Below, one piece after another: positions 17,009 to 26,300 of a stretch of 64,000 bases of DNA. The notes under the pieces are model-generated. The model did not search any database. It saw only the letters and a program-made list of their open reading frames with translations, and was not told the origin of the DNA. Positions within the stretch are counted from its first letter, which is position 1; each line of letters begins with the position of its first letter. This DNA is from Citricoccus sp. K5 (lineage in GTDB: Bacteria > Actinomycetota > Actinomycetes > Actinomycetales > Micrococcaceae), in contig NZ_LR732817.1 of NCBI RefSeq assembly GCF_902506195.1, positions 1,192,909 through 1,256,908 on the forward strand, in the 5' to 3' direction. The position numbers and the translations under genes were made by a program.

Positions 17009-18394
17009 TCAGCAGTCGTCCAGCGGGGTGGCCTCCGTCACCCCGTACTCGGCACGCTCATCGAGCAGCAGCGGGATCAGCGTCTTTCCGGGCTGCGCCA
17101 TGGTGACGAAGGCTCCCTCGGCGTTCTCCTCCCACGCGATCTCATGCAGTTCCAGCGTGGACCCCACCTCGGACAGTTGCGCCTCGGTCAGCTGGTATCC
17201 GCACATGGGGTGGGGCTCGGCGCCGTCACTGGTGGTCGGGAGCATGTTGTCCTGACCGCTGAAGTAGACGACTCCGGCCTGGTCGGCACCGGCCTGGGTG
17301 GCGCGTTCGGCGGCCTGGGCCGACTGGCGGGCGAGCCTGGTCCGGTTCTCCGAGATCATGGCCAGCGAGCCGACGGCGCTCGAGTACTGCACGTCCACGG
17401 CGCGGCGGTTCGCCAACAGCGGGTCGTTCTCCTCCTCCGGGGTCACCGGGCCCTGCGCCGCCTCCGTCAGTTGCCCGGTGATGTGCTTCAGGCCCGTGTA
17501 GTTGCGCAGGATCCTGGCCTGGTGGTCACCGGCCACCTGCTGGAACGGCTCTCCGTCCTTGACCAGCAGGCCGTAGATCCCGCTGGTCATGCCGTTGGCC
17601 TCGATCTGTGCCCCCGTGTAGTCGTTCACCATCCGCTCGGACAGGTCATGGATGGTGGAGTCCACGTTCCGATTGCGGGGCCACAGGACCAGGGCCTGCG
17701 TGTCATAGAACTCGCGCGGACCGAACTCGTGGAGGTCGTTGAGCACGTCAGGATTCCAATCCCGCATGACCGTGGCCAGCGCCTGGGCCTCAGGGGTGGT
17801 CAGGGCCAGGAAGTCCCGGTTGATGTCCACATCGTCGGCATTCTCCCGGGTGTCGGCCTCCCAGCCGTCCGGGTTGATGAAAGTGAAGCCCACCGTGGTC
17901 TTGTTCAGCAACCGCTTCCACGCGGGATCCTTGGTGGTGCTCAGGTCCCGGGCCAGCTGGAGACACCCCTCCCGACCCGAGGGCTCATCGCCGTGGATCG
18001 AGCAGTTGAACAGGATCATGGACCCGTCGGCGACCTCTTCTTGCGATTCCGGTGCGGGGGAGCCGACGGTGACGAAGTTCAGGGGCCGGCCCTCCACCGA
18101 CTCGCCCACCTGCTGCAGGGCGACGCGCTCGCTGCCCGCGTCGAGTTCCTCCAGGAATGTCTGGGCCTCCTCGACCGTGGTCCAGTTCGCCCCGTTGCTG
18201 GCCTCGAACGGTGTCTGCAGGCCTCGTGACGGAGCCTCGGTCAAGGACCGCTCCAGAGCCTGCGTGTCCGCCGTGTCAGTCCTTGCTGCTGTTTCGATCG
18301 TGTCCGGTGCGGCGGCCGTCGGGCCGGCCACCAGTGCCGTGCCGGCCAGGGCCAGCGCGCAGCCTGCAGCGGTCAGTCTTTTCTTGTGTCCCAT
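17009..18394 (-). CDS. Secreted M14-family zinc carboxypeptidase
   Basis: 461 residues. A Sec-type signal peptide (KKR followed by an Ala-rich hydrophobic core, cleavage near residue 29) precedes the enzyme. Zinc ligands are visible as HGDE (His134, Glu137) and His222 in NDLHEFG; the substrate-binding region contains FINPDGWEAD and DINRDF. M14 enzymes remove C-terminal residues from peptides outside the cell. The gene stands alone on the minus strand, with the hairpin at 16941 behind it. The sequence ends in a DDC motif. Confidence 0.83.
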   Translation of the reverse strand: MGHKKRLTAAGCALALAGTALVAGPTAAAPDTIETAARTDTADTQALERSLTEAPSRGLQTPFEASNGANWTTVEEAQTFLEELDAGSERVALQQVGESVEGRPLNFVTVGSPAPESQEEVADGSMILFNCSIHGDEPSGREGCLQLARDLSTTKDPAWKRLLNKTTVGFTFINPDGWEADTRENADDVDINRDFLALTTPEAQALATVMRDWNPDVLNDLHEFGPREFYDTQALVLWPRNRNVDSTIHDLSERMVNDYTGAQIEANGMTSGIYGLLVKDGEPFQQVAGDHQARILRNYTGLKHITGQLTEAAQGPVTPEEENDPLLANRRAVDVQYSSAVGSLAMISENRTRLARQSAQAAERATQAGADQAGVVYFSGQDNMLPTTSDGAEPHPMCGYQLTEAQLSEVGSTLELHEIAWEENAEGAFVTMAQPGKTLIPLLLDERAEYGVTEATPLDDC

Positions 18395-18531
18395 GGGAAA
18401 TGCCCTTCTCCTTGGTTGAGGCTGGGCCCGGTCGGACGTCCTCGTCCACGGGCTCTGCCTCCTGAACCCGGCCAGTAGATGTGACGCGTTCAGGTAACGT
18501 CAAGGTTTAGTCTGTGGTCAGGAGGCAGACC

Positions 18532-19572
18532 ATGACCACGTTGTTCCTCATCCACGGGCGGGGCCAGCACACCGCTCCGGGCGTCCCCGCTGGTCAGGTG
18601 GCAGAGCACGCGGAGGCCATCCGCCGCCGGTGGCTGCAGGCCCTGAACACCGGATTGCACGACGCCGGCCGGCCACCGATCCCGGACGCCGCCCCCGTCC
18701 TGTTCCCGTTCTACGGCAATGCCTTCCGCGACGCGGTCGCCGAACGCGAGGGCACCGGCCCGGGACCGGATCTGGCCCGCTGGAGTACCGGCGAGCCGTT
18801 GCCCGCCGACGTGCAGGCGGTCTGCGAGGTCAAAGCCGGCTTGGTCCATGACGTCACTGAAAGCTTGCGGTTCGAACCGGACTCTGCCTCCCTTCACACC
18901 GAGTCCCTTCACCCCGCGGCCGGTGAGCCGACCGCCCGGGGTGTCCCGGCCGGCGTCGGGCGCCCCTGGTGGGAACTGGACGAGCTGCTCAGGGTGCCGT
19001 GGCTTCGAGCGGCCCTGCAGTTCCTGGCCGAAAGGGCGGGGGTCTCCGCTCGGGTGATCGAGGAGTACTTCACGGACGTGGCCTACTATCTGGGCTGCGC
19101 CGAGGTGCGTCAGACCGTACTGGCGATCGTGGAGCGGGCGCTTGCCGATGTCCCGACGGAGGAGCCGGTGGTGGTGGTCGGGCACAGCCTGGGCAGCGTG
19201 GTCGCCCACGACGCTCTGACCCGGGGCGCGCAGGGACGAACGATCGCCCTGGTGGCGACCACCGGGAGTCCTCTGGGGCTGCCGGTGGTGCAGAGGCATC
19301 TGCTCGGGGGAGCCGGGGATGGGCCGGTGCCGGTGCCCGCGGTGGTCCCTGACCGGCGTTCTGCCTGGGTGAACGGCTATGACGTACGAGATGTGGTGGC
19401 GATCCTGAACCCGCTGGCCCCTCGCCTGGACCAGGCCGTGACGGGGCAGATCCGGGACGTGCGGGTCAGCGCGGGCGATGAGCCGCATGCGGTGATCGGG
19501 TACCTCGAGGACGCGGCCGTGGCGGAGCCGATCGGCCGAGCCGTGCACTCCGGGTCCCCTGCTTCCCGGTGA
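18532..19572 (+). CDS. Alpha/beta hydrolase-fold (lipase-like) protein
   Basis: 346 residues. The chain opens with TTLFLIHGRGQHTAPG, an oxyanion-type HG element, and carries the nucleophile elbow GHSLGS with Ser219 in VVVVGHSLGSVVAHDAL. The His of the triad may be in GDEPHAVIGYL near the C-terminus. The intervening 150 residues are helical and unlike common esterases. An AGGAGG site sits 6 bases before ATG 18532; TTTAGT around 18506 could be a -10 element. Substrate unknown; cytoplasmic, as no signal peptide is seen. Confidence 0.75.
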   Translation: MTTLFLIHGRGQHTAPGVPAGQVAEHAEAIRRRWLQALNTGLHDAGRPPIPDAAPVLFPFYGNAFRDAVAEREGTGPGPDLARWSTGEPLPADVQAVCEVKAGLVHDVTESLRFEPDSASLHTESLHPAAGEPTARGVPAGVGRPWWELDELLRVPWLRAALQFLAERAGVSARVIEEYFTDVAYYLGCAEVRQTVLAIVERALADVPTEEPVVVVGHSLGSVVAHDALTRGAQGRTIALVATTGSPLGLPVVQRHLLGGAGDGPVPVPAVVPDRRSAWVNGYDVRDVVAILNPLAPRLDQAVTGQIRDVRVSAGDEPHAVIGYLEDAAVAEPIGRAVHSGSPASR

Positions 19573-19693
19573 GCGTCCATGGCGTCTTCACACTGCTGAA
19601 CGGCAGTCCTAGGGTGAGGGTATGCGGTGCACCTGATGCACGTGATCTTCCTGATCCGCCGTGGTGCACCCGGTCCGATGCAGGAGGTCCGAG

Positions 19694-20074
19694 ATGGTTG
19701 TCTCCCATGATTCGCGGCCGGCAACTGGCCGGCAGGATCCCACCAGCCACTTCAGCCCGTATCGCCACCCGGAGCACTCCCCGCCGGAGCCGCACGGGCC
19801 CGTGTCCCTCTTCCGGGCCCTCTTCGAACTGAACGGGGACCAGCGGATGTCGATGGGCCTGGCCCGCGCCATCTATGCCGTGGTGGTGGTGGGCATCGTG
19901 GTGACCTGGGTGGCCGTGGTGCTCATCGGGTTCAGCCAGGGGACCACGCTGGGGATCCTGGCCCTGCTGCTCGGCTGGATACCCGCCGTGCTCTGGATCG
20001 CCTGCGCCCGGATCGTCCTCGAATTCTCCACTGCCATGGACACCCTGATCGGGAGGTCCACCGGTTCGGCTTAA
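19694..20074 (+). CDS. DUF4282 family small membrane protein
   Basis: 126 residues. A polar, Pro/His-rich N-terminal 40 residues lead to the pattern SLFRALFELNGDQRMSM, two hydrophobic helices (about 52-78 and 82-103) and a final amphipathic REF-type stretch ARIVLEFSTAMDTL, which matches DUF4282. AGGAGG lies 6 bases before the ATG. Function unknown. The next gene starts 30 bases after its stop, across a palindrome at 20081-20101. Confidence 0.72.
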   Translation: MVVSHDSRPATGRQDPTSHFSPYRHPEHSPPEPHGPVSLFRALFELNGDQRMSMGLARAIYAVVVVGIVVTWVAVVLIGFSQGTTLGILALLLGWIPAVLWIACARIVLEFSTAMDTLIGRSTGSA

Positions 20075-20080
20075 CGTGTC

Positions 20081-20101
20081 CTGACCCCCTCATAGGGTCA
20101 G
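20081..20101. repeat. Inverted repeat between DUF4282 and HNH genes
   Basis: CTGACCC (20081-20087) and GGGTCAG (20095-20101) are perfect 7-base arms around a 7-base spacer. The right arm ends 3 bases before the HNH-gene start codon. Either a weak terminator for the gene before it or an operator/translation-control hairpin for the HNH gene; the sequence alone does not decide. Confidence 0.4.
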
Positions 20102-20104
20102 AAC

Positions 20105-21514
20105 ATGGAAGAACTCCCGTGCATCGCTTCGGCCCTCGGCTCCGCTGACGTGGCCGTGGGTGAGGCGCGCGCTGGTAACAGAAGCGTCGCCTGCGAACCA
20201 CTGGCGGGGGTGACCGGAACTCTGTTCCGGCAGTTGAACAACTCCGAGCAACTCACGGAACTCCGGGAGGCACTCGCAGGGATGGCCTCTGCTGGAACCG
20301 AGGCCGAGGCCATCGACCGGATCCGGGGCCTGGAGTCCCTCAAGGCGACGTGCGCGGCACTGCAGGCGCGCGAGGCGGTGGCCCTGGACGGCCTGCGCCG
20401 GACCCGGGAATCCGCAGAAGGAGTGCCGGCCGATCAACAGGGTCGTGGAGTCGGCGGAGAGGTGGCATTGGCCCGCCGGGATCCGGCCCAACGGGGCGGA
20501 CGCCACATCGGCCTCGCCCGTGCCCTCTGCCATGAGATGCCGAATACCCTCCGGGCCCTGACGGACGGTGAGATCTCCGAGGAGCACGCCACGGCCATGG
20601 CACGCGAGACGGCGTGGCTGCCGGTGGAACACCGCCGGACCGTGGACGCGCTGATGTCATGCCGCCTGGGTCCCATCGGCGTGAAGAAGCTGGCCGCTGA
20701 GGCGAGGGCCCATTCCCAGCGTCTGGACCAGGAGTCCGCCGTCGCCCAGCTGGAGCGGTGCAGGATTGAACGCCGGGTCTCCGTACGTCCGGCCACCGGC
20801 GGCATGGCCTACCTGACGGCCTTACTGCCGATGCCTCAAGCCGTGGCGGTGTACGCGAACCTCCACCGGGACGCCAGCACCGCCGTGGGGGTGGGCGATG
20901 CGGAGGGGCGGACGCGGGAGCAGATCATGGCCGACCTCCTGGTCGAACGCGCCACCGGGCAGTCCTCGGCGCCGGAATCCGGGCAATTGGTGGCCATGGA
21001 CTCGAGGGCGCGGGTGTTCCCGCCGCTACTGCGCAGGATGCTCGTCCTGCGGGACGACGTCTGCCGCACCCCGTGGTGTGAGGCGCCCATCCGGCACGCC
21101 GACCACGTGAAGCCGCACAGCGAGGGCGGCCTGACGAGCTACAACAATGGCTCGGGGTTGTGCGCGCGGTGCAACCACACCAAGGAGAACGCCGGCTGGC
21201 GTCACGAGGCCACCCCTGACGGGCTGGACGTCATCACCCCCACCGGCCACCGCTATGAGAACCGGACATCGCCCCTCCTCGGCCGAATGTATCGATCTCG
21301 TCATGAGAGACCAATGCATTCGAGCGTCCCGGAGGCGCGTGCCGCCGCCGTCATGTCCGGGTGGAACACCGCGAGGACCCTGGCGCGACTCTCCATGGCG
21401 GCCGCCCTGGCCGGGCCTGACCATCGGCTGGAACTCCGTGGAATCGGCTCCGACCCAACCGGGCACGATTTCTCGGGTAGGAGGCTACGTTTCCTCCCTA
21501 CAGTTGAGCTGTGA
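20105..21514 (+). CDS. DUF222 (13E12-type) HNH endonuclease domain protein
   Basis: 469 residues. The long N-terminal DUF222 region (about 20-290) is helical, and a C-terminal HNH nuclease domain is clear: RDDVCRTPWCEAPIRHADH, then GGLTSYNNGSGLCARCNH, with paired CxxC zinc ligands. This family occurs in many copies in actinobacterial genomes; its role is unknown, with mobile-intron or defence links only proposed. The start codon is almost abutted by the 20081-20101 palindrome and has no clear Shine-Dalgarno site. Confidence 0.85.
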   Translation: MEELPCIASALGSADVAVGEARAGNRSVACEPLAGVTGTLFRQLNNSEQLTELREALAGMASAGTEAEAIDRIRGLESLKATCAALQAREAVALDGLRRTRESAEGVPADQQGRGVGGEVALARRDPAQRGGRHIGLARALCHEMPNTLRALTDGEISEEHATAMARETAWLPVEHRRTVDALMSCRLGPIGVKKLAAEARAHSQRLDQESAVAQLERCRIERRVSVRPATGGMAYLTALLPMPQAVAVYANLHRDASTAVGVGDAEGRTREQIMADLLVERATGQSSAPESGQLVAMDSRARVFPPLLRRMLVLRDDVCRTPWCEAPIRHADHVKPHSEGGLTSYNNGSGLCARCNHTKENAGWRHEATPDGLDVITPTGHRYENRTSPLLGRMYRSRHERPMHSSVPEARAAAVMSGWNTARTLARLSMAAALAGPDHRLELRGIGSDPTGHDFSGRRLRFLPTVEL

Positions 21515-21526
21515 AGGGAGGATGCC

Positions 21527-22381
21527 ATGCAGCACTGGAATCGCGCCATCGGTGACATCGAAGCGGATCTGACGGCCGACGTCGACGTCCAGGCACTGGC
21601 CAGGACTGCCATGACCTCGGAGTATCACTTCCGCCGGATGTTCTCGACCCTTGCCGGCATGCCGCTGTCCGAGTACGTCCGACGCCGGCGCCTCACCGCG
21701 GCCACCGCCGAGATCCTGGATGGCTCCACGGTGCTGGACGTGGCCGTGCGTTATGGCTACGGCTCTGCCGAGGCGTTCAACCGGGCCTTCAAGTCACTGC
21801 ACGGCATGACACCGAGACAGGCGCGCCGGCCCGGCGCCGTCCTTCATTCTCAACCGCAACTCAGATTTCATCTGACCGTCGAAGGGACCGCAGACGTGAA
21901 GCACCGCATCATCGAGAAGCCCGCCTTCACCCTGGTGGGAGTCGGTACCCGCGTCCCCCTCATCCATGAGGGGGAGAATGCCGCCATCGCCGAATTCGAA
22001 CGCTCCATAGACCCCACCATCCGGACGCAGCTGGCCGAGCTCTCGGACCAGGAACCGTCCGGCAGTGTCGCCGTCACCGTCAACATCGACGAGCCGCGCG
22101 CCGAGGGGAGCTGGCTGGATTATTGGCGTGCGGTCGCCACCACGCGCCCGACGCCGGCCGGCCTGGAATCGCTCGACGTCCCGGCTGGGCTGTGGGTCGT
22201 CTTCCAAGCGGAAGGCGACTTCCCTGAGGCACTGCAGCAGCTCTGGGCCGATGCGGCGACCGAGTGGTTCCCAGCCAACCCGTACCGATGGGCGCCGGGC
22301 CCCGAATTGCTCTCCGTGGGATCGGACGAGGGCGGAACCAGCGGGAGCGGCCAACTGTGGATTCCTATCGAGAGGGCCTGA
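21527..22381 (+). CDS. AraC-family regulator with GyrI-like effector domain
   Basis: 284 residues. The N-terminal 105 residues are the AraC double HTH (ALARTAMTSEYHFRRMFSTL and VAVRYGYGSAEAFNRAFKSL), and residues 120-284 are a GyrI/BmrR-like small-molecule binding domain (IIEKPAFTLVGVGTRVPL and a closing SGQLWIPIE). This is the Rob/SoxS-with-effector layout. AAGGGAGG precedes the ATG. It lies 49 bases upstream of mftG on the same strand, so it may be co-transcribed with mftGF, but a link to mycofactocin is only positional. Confidence 0.85.
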   Translation: MQHWNRAIGDIEADLTADVDVQALARTAMTSEYHFRRMFSTLAGMPLSEYVRRRRLTAATAEILDGSTVLDVAVRYGYGSAEAFNRAFKSLHGMTPRQARRPGAVLHSQPQLRFHLTVEGTADVKHRIIEKPAFTLVGVGTRVPLIHEGENAAIAEFERSIDPTIRTQLAELSDQEPSGSVAVTVNIDEPRAEGSWLDYWRAVATTRPTPAGLESLDVPAGLWVVFQAEGDFPEALQQLWADAATEWFPANPYRWAPGPELLSVGSDEGGTSGSGQLWIPIERA

Positions 22382-22430
22382 TGATGGCGATGACGGCCTG
22401 AGTCTCTGCCGTGACTACGATGAACGCACT

Positions 22431-24059
22431 ATGACACCAGGTCTCGTCGGCTCTCGCGCTGGATCCACTGACCCGCCTGCGGCGGCGCGCGGACTGACCG
22501 CCGATGTCATCGTGGTCGGTGCCGGTGCGGCCGGATGTGCGATGGCTGCCGCGCTCGCTGAGGATCCGGACCTGCGGGTCCTGGTCGTGGAAGCCGGCCC
22601 GTGGAACCGCAATCCCTTGGTGTCCGTGCCGAAGGGCTTCGTGCGGACCATGTTCGACCCGCGGATCAGCTTCGAGTATCCGGCACTCCCGGCACAGGAA
22701 CCGGGCCCCGTGGACGTGTGGCGGCGGGGCCGGGGCGTCGGCGGTTCCACGCTCATCAACGGCACCATGTACCTGCGCGGAGAGTCCCACCTCTACGACG
22801 TTCTGGCGGATCACCTCGGCCAGGACTGGTCCTGGCGCGCCTTTGGACGGGCCTTCGATCATCTGGAAGCCCTACTGCCCGTCTCCGCGCCCGCGGCGGA
22901 ACCCTCGTCTGGACCTCCGTCCGAGGTCCTGAGTGCCCTGATCGCCGGCCTCGGGGAGACCCGAGTGCCGTTCGTGCCGGATGTGCGCGCCGCCGTCGGG
23001 CCCCGGGTGGGACACACCCCGGCCACCATCCGAGGCAGGATGCGGCGGAGCGCGGCCACGTTGTTGCGAACCGGACTCCGGGCAGGGAACCTGAGGGTGC
23101 TCACGGGACAGACGACCGTGCGGGTACTGACCGCCGGTGACCGAGCGGTCGGCGTGGAGACGGTCCTCGAAGACGGCAGCCGCATCCATCACCACGCCCG
23201 GCATCAGGTGGTGCTCACTGCGGGGACGTTGGAGACACCGCCGCTCCTGGAGCGCTCGGGTATCGGAGACCCGGATCGGTTGCGGCACCTCGGCATCGAC
23301 CCCGTCGTCTCAGCTCCGCGGGTGGGTGAGGGCCTCAGGGAACAACGCGGGGCCACCATCAAGGCCCGGATCCGCCCCGGGCTGGGCCTCAACGGCCGGC
23401 TCGGGACCACCCGAGGACTGCTCGGTGCCACCGCCCAATACCTCGTGACCCGGTCGGGGCCGCTCTCCTCCGGCCCCTACCCGCTCGCCGCCTCCGTGGA
23501 CTCGACCGGCGGGAACCGGCCGGATCTGCAACTGCTGCTCACCGACATCTCCACGGACGGCACGGGCCTGGCACCGGCGGACCACGCCGGCCTGATGATC
23601 CAGGCCTATGCCCTCAGCCCGTACTCCACCGGATCGGTCCACGCGGCGAGCACCGACCCCCACCGGCCCGCGGACGTCCGTGCACCTTTGCTTGAGGATC
23701 CCCGCGACCGGGCCGCGGCCGCCCGTGCCCTGATGGCGGCCCGCGCCGTGCTCGCCGCACCGGCGCTCTCGGATGTTGTCATCGACGAGGACCTGCCGGG
23801 CGCCAGTGTCGCCGACGGTGATGACGCGGCTGCCGCCAACTTCGTCCGTACCTCCGGCGGCGGCATCTACCACGCCGTGGGGACCTGCGCGGCCGGCGGA
23901 CCGGACTCCGTCGTCGACGAACATCTACGGGTGCGCGGCATCGACGGACTGCACGTGGCCGACCTCTCCGCCCTGCCCACGCACCCCTCCGGAGGGACGG
24001 CCGCGGTGGCCATGGCACTCGGGCACCTGGCCGGGACCCGGATCCGGGAGGACCGATGA
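22431..24059 (+). CDS. mftG: MftG, mycofactocin-associated GMC oxidoreductase
   Basis: 542 residues of the GMC flavoprotein family. FAD site VVGAGAAGCAMAAALAEDP near residue 27, the GMC signature GRGVGGSTLINGTMYLRG, and the C-terminal catalytic His in YHAVGTCAAGG with a second conserved position in PTHPSGGTAAV. In the mycofactocin system MftG is thought to pass electrons from reduced mycofactocin to the respiratory chain, so the cofactor is reoxidised. ATG 22431 is chosen; longer in-frame extensions are the shadow of the AraC gene. It overlaps mftF by 4 bases (ATGA at 24056). Together mftG-mftF converge on mftE-mftR. Confidence 0.88.
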   Translation: MTPGLVGSRAGSTDPPAAARGLTADVIVVGAGAAGCAMAAALAEDPDLRVLVVEAGPWNRNPLVSVPKGFVRTMFDPRISFEYPALPAQEPGPVDVWRRGRGVGGSTLINGTMYLRGESHLYDVLADHLGQDWSWRAFGRAFDHLEALLPVSAPAAEPSSGPPSEVLSALIAGLGETRVPFVPDVRAAVGPRVGHTPATIRGRMRRSAATLLRTGLRAGNLRVLTGQTTVRVLTAGDRAVGVETVLEDGSRIHHHARHQVVLTAGTLETPPLLERSGIGDPDRLRHLGIDPVVSAPRVGEGLREQRGATIKARIRPGLGLNGRLGTTRGLLGATAQYLVTRSGPLSSGPYPLAASVDSTGGNRPDLQLLLTDISTDGTGLAPADHAGLMIQAYALSPYSTGSVHAASTDPHRPADVRAPLLEDPRDRAAAARALMAARAVLAAPALSDVVIDEDLPGASVADGDDAAAANFVRTSGGGIYHAVGTCAAGGPDSVVDEHLRVRGIDGLHVADLSALPTHPSGGTAAVAMALGHLAGTRIREDR

Positions 24060-25585
24060 CAGCCATCGCCCGGACCCAGGGCTCCTACACCCGCCGCCAC
24101 GGCGAACTGTTGTTCGGCGGTTCGCCGTGGGGACTGGCCCGGCTGTCCGCTCCCGCCCGTCCCTTCGCCACGAGGGTCCTGCGCCGCGGCGCCGGGGCCG
24201 TCGAGCCGGACAATGATGTGGAACACGCCACGGCGCGACTGCTCGTGGACCGCGGGCTGGCCCTGCCCGTCCACCCACCCCGCCGGCCCCATCCGGACGA
24301 GGTGGACGTGATCGTGCCGGTCCACGGTTCCGCGGCGCCCCTGGCGCGTCTCCTCCCGGCCCTGCGCGGCCATCGCGTGACCGTGGTGGATGATGCCTCG
24401 AGCGCCACCGACGCTCGGGACATCGCACGGGTCTGTGCAGCCCACGGCGTGCGACTGGTGGTGCTGCCCGAGAACGTCGGACCCGGCGGCGCCCGCAATG
24501 CCGGGCTGGCCGCGTCCAACGATTCACCGGGGGCGCCGGCCGACTTCGTTGCGTTCCTGGACGCGGATACCCTGCCCACCGAGGACTGGCTGGACGCCCT
24601 CCGCCCGCACTTCGACGACCCGAAGGTGGCCGTGGCCGCTCCCCGAGTACGCGGCACCGTGACCGGCGCCGGCGCGGGCACCGTCCTGGAACGGTTCGAG
24701 TCCCGGCGCGGTGGACTCGACCTCGGATCCCAGGCGCGGCGCGTCGCCCCCGGAGGCCAGATCGGCTACGTCCCCACCGCTGCCCTGCTCGTGCGGCGCT
24801 CGGCACTGCCGGATCCGCCCTTCGAACCGGGGCTGCGAGTGGGGGAGGACGTCGACCTCATCTGGCGCCTCGTCGAGGCCGGACACACCGTCCGGTACCT
24901 GCCAGCCGCCGAGGTCCATCATGGGGTCCGCTCTGGACTGGCGGAGTGGTCACAGCGTCATGCCGCCTACGGGACCTCTGCCGTACCGCTCGAGGACCGG
25001 CACCCCGGCCGCCTCGCCCCAGTGACCTCGGGCTGGCCCGGTCTGGTGATGCTCGCTGGAAGCCTGGTGGCTGTTGGTGGTCGGGGACCGGTGCGCGCCC
25101 TGGGTGTTGCGGGTGCCGTGGGCGGGGCAGCGGTCCAGGTCGGAGCGGGCGTGCGGCGGTTCAGCCGCAGGGGTCTGCCCGTGTCCGGCGGTGCCGAGGT
25201 TGCCGTGCTCGGACTGCGGTCCGAGATCACCGCCATCGGCAACGCCCTGCGTCGCGAATGGTGGCCACTCGGGGCGCTGGCCCTCGCGGTGTCCACGGTG
25301 TCCGCGGCTCCGGTGAACCGGGCGCGGCGGGTGGCGCGCGCCATCGTCGTGCTGGCCCTGGTTCCCACGGTGCCGGACACCGTGCAGGCTGCCCGGCACT
25401 GGGTACAGGACCGCCTCGGTCATGACGGCCCAGCGCACGACGCCGGCGCTCCCCTCGACCCCGCCCGGCACCTTGCCCTGCGACTCGTGGCCGACGCGGC
25501 CTACGGTACCGGCGTGCTCCGTGCCGCGGTGCTGTCCCGGCGTGGGGCGGTGCTGCGGCCGCGGCTGCGCCAGCGCACAGCATGA
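24056..25585 (+). CDS. mftF: MftF, mycofactocin glycosyltransferase
   Basis: 509 residues. A GT2-type domain covers about 80-300: DVIVPVHG, VVDDAS, GPGGARNAG, and the metal-binding FLDADTLP, then GEDVDLIWRLVEAG with the catalytic-region acidic pair. The C-terminal 150 residues carry two to three hydrophobic segments. MftF adds a beta-1,4-glucan chain to the premycofactocin. The N-terminal 70 residues (GELLFGGSPWGLARLS, then ARLLVDRGLALPV) look like a PqqD-type winged helix, a possible second peptide-binding element beside MftB (inference). Confidence 0.88.
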   Translation: MTAIARTQGSYTRRHGELLFGGSPWGLARLSAPARPFATRVLRRGAGAVEPDNDVEHATARLLVDRGLALPVHPPRRPHPDEVDVIVPVHGSAAPLARLLPALRGHRVTVVDDASSATDARDIARVCAAHGVRLVVLPENVGPGGARNAGLAASNDSPGAPADFVAFLDADTLPTEDWLDALRPHFDDPKVAVAAPRVRGTVTGAGAGTVLERFESRRGGLDLGSQARRVAPGGQIGYVPTAALLVRRSALPDPPFEPGLRVGEDVDLIWRLVEAGHTVRYLPAAEVHHGVRSGLAEWSQRHAAYGTSAVPLEDRHPGRLAPVTSGWPGLVMLAGSLVAVGGRGPVRALGVAGAVGGAAVQVGAGVRRFSRRGLPVSGGAEVAVLGLRSEITAIGNALRREWWPLGALALAVSTVSAAPVNRARRVARAIVVLALVPTVPDTVQAARHWVQDRLGHDGPAHDAGAPLDPARHLALRLVADAAYGTGVLRAAVLSRRGAVLRPRLRQRTA

Positions 25586-25613
25586 GTTCTGCCGCCGCTG
25601 CTTCCACTGCCGT

Positions 25614-26300
25614 CTAACCCGTGAGGACGTCGAACGCTGCGATGGCCCGGTCGCGGAGCCGCGCGAACAGTTCCGCTCCCTCGGCGGCGCTGGCCCCGGT
25701 CGGATCGCCGAGAACGCCGTTCGGGCTGACTCCCCGCACCCCGTGCGCCTTCATCTCGGCCAGGAGATCTCGTAGGGGTGCGGTGTTGCCGGGCTCCACG
25801 TGATCCAGCCGCACCCGCTCCGGGGTCAGATGCAGCATCAGCGAGGTCTCCGTCCGGCCGGCATGGGCGTCCATCCCCGGCAGGCCCAGGTGGTGGGACA
25901 GGAGTATTCGTCCTTCAGCCGTGCACAGTTCGGCTGCGGACCGGAGGGCATCCACGTTGCCGCCATGGCCGTTGACCACCATGACCGCGGAGAACGTCGG
26001 AGTGGAACTGCGGACCGCCTCGACGATGAGTTGACGCAGGGCTTCGGTGCCGATGGACAGCGTGCCGGGAAAGTCGGTGTGTTCCCCGCTGGCGCCGATC
26101 GGCAGGGTCGGGGCGAGGGCGGCCCGAGGCCGGGCCACTGCCACGGCGGTGGCCACCGCCGTGGCAGTGACGGCATCCGTGTCCAGGGGAAGGTGTGGAC
26201 CGTGCTGCTCCAGCGCCCCGAGCGGGAGCACAAGCACTGGGGCCGCGCCGCCGAAGGTCTGTGGGTGGATATCCGGCCAGGTGGCATCAGCGAGTCTCAT
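25614..26300 (-). CDS. mftE: MftE, mycofactocin precursor peptidase (creatininase family)
   Basis: 228 residues of the creatininase fold. Metal ligands lie in GALEQHGPHLPLDTDA (Glu, His and Asp near 29-41), GASGEHTDFPGTLS, NGHGGN and AGRTETS. MftE cuts the MftC-modified precursor to release the C-terminal Val-Tyr-derived core. The gene shares 14 bases with mftR, which precedes it on the minus strand, so the two are coupled. It is on the opposite strand from mftABC, an arrangement that separates peptidase expression from precursor expression. Confidence 0.9.
   Translation of the reverse strand: MRLADATWPDIHPQTFGGAAPVLVLPLGALEQHGPHLPLDTDAVTATAVATAVAVARPRAALAPTLPIGASGEHTDFPGTLSIGTEALRQLIVEAVRSSTPTFSAVMVVNGHGGNVDALRSAAELCTAEGRILLSHHLGLPGMDAHAGRTETSLMLHLTPERVRLDHVEPGNTAPLRDLLAEMKAHGVRGVSPNGVLGDPTGASAAEGAELFARLRDRAIAAFDVLTG

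Noticed and set aside
22065-22430. In-frame extension of MftG upstream of 22431
   Set aside because: It overlaps the AraC gene, has no flavoprotein motif, and the FAD-site motif begins normally after ATG 22431.
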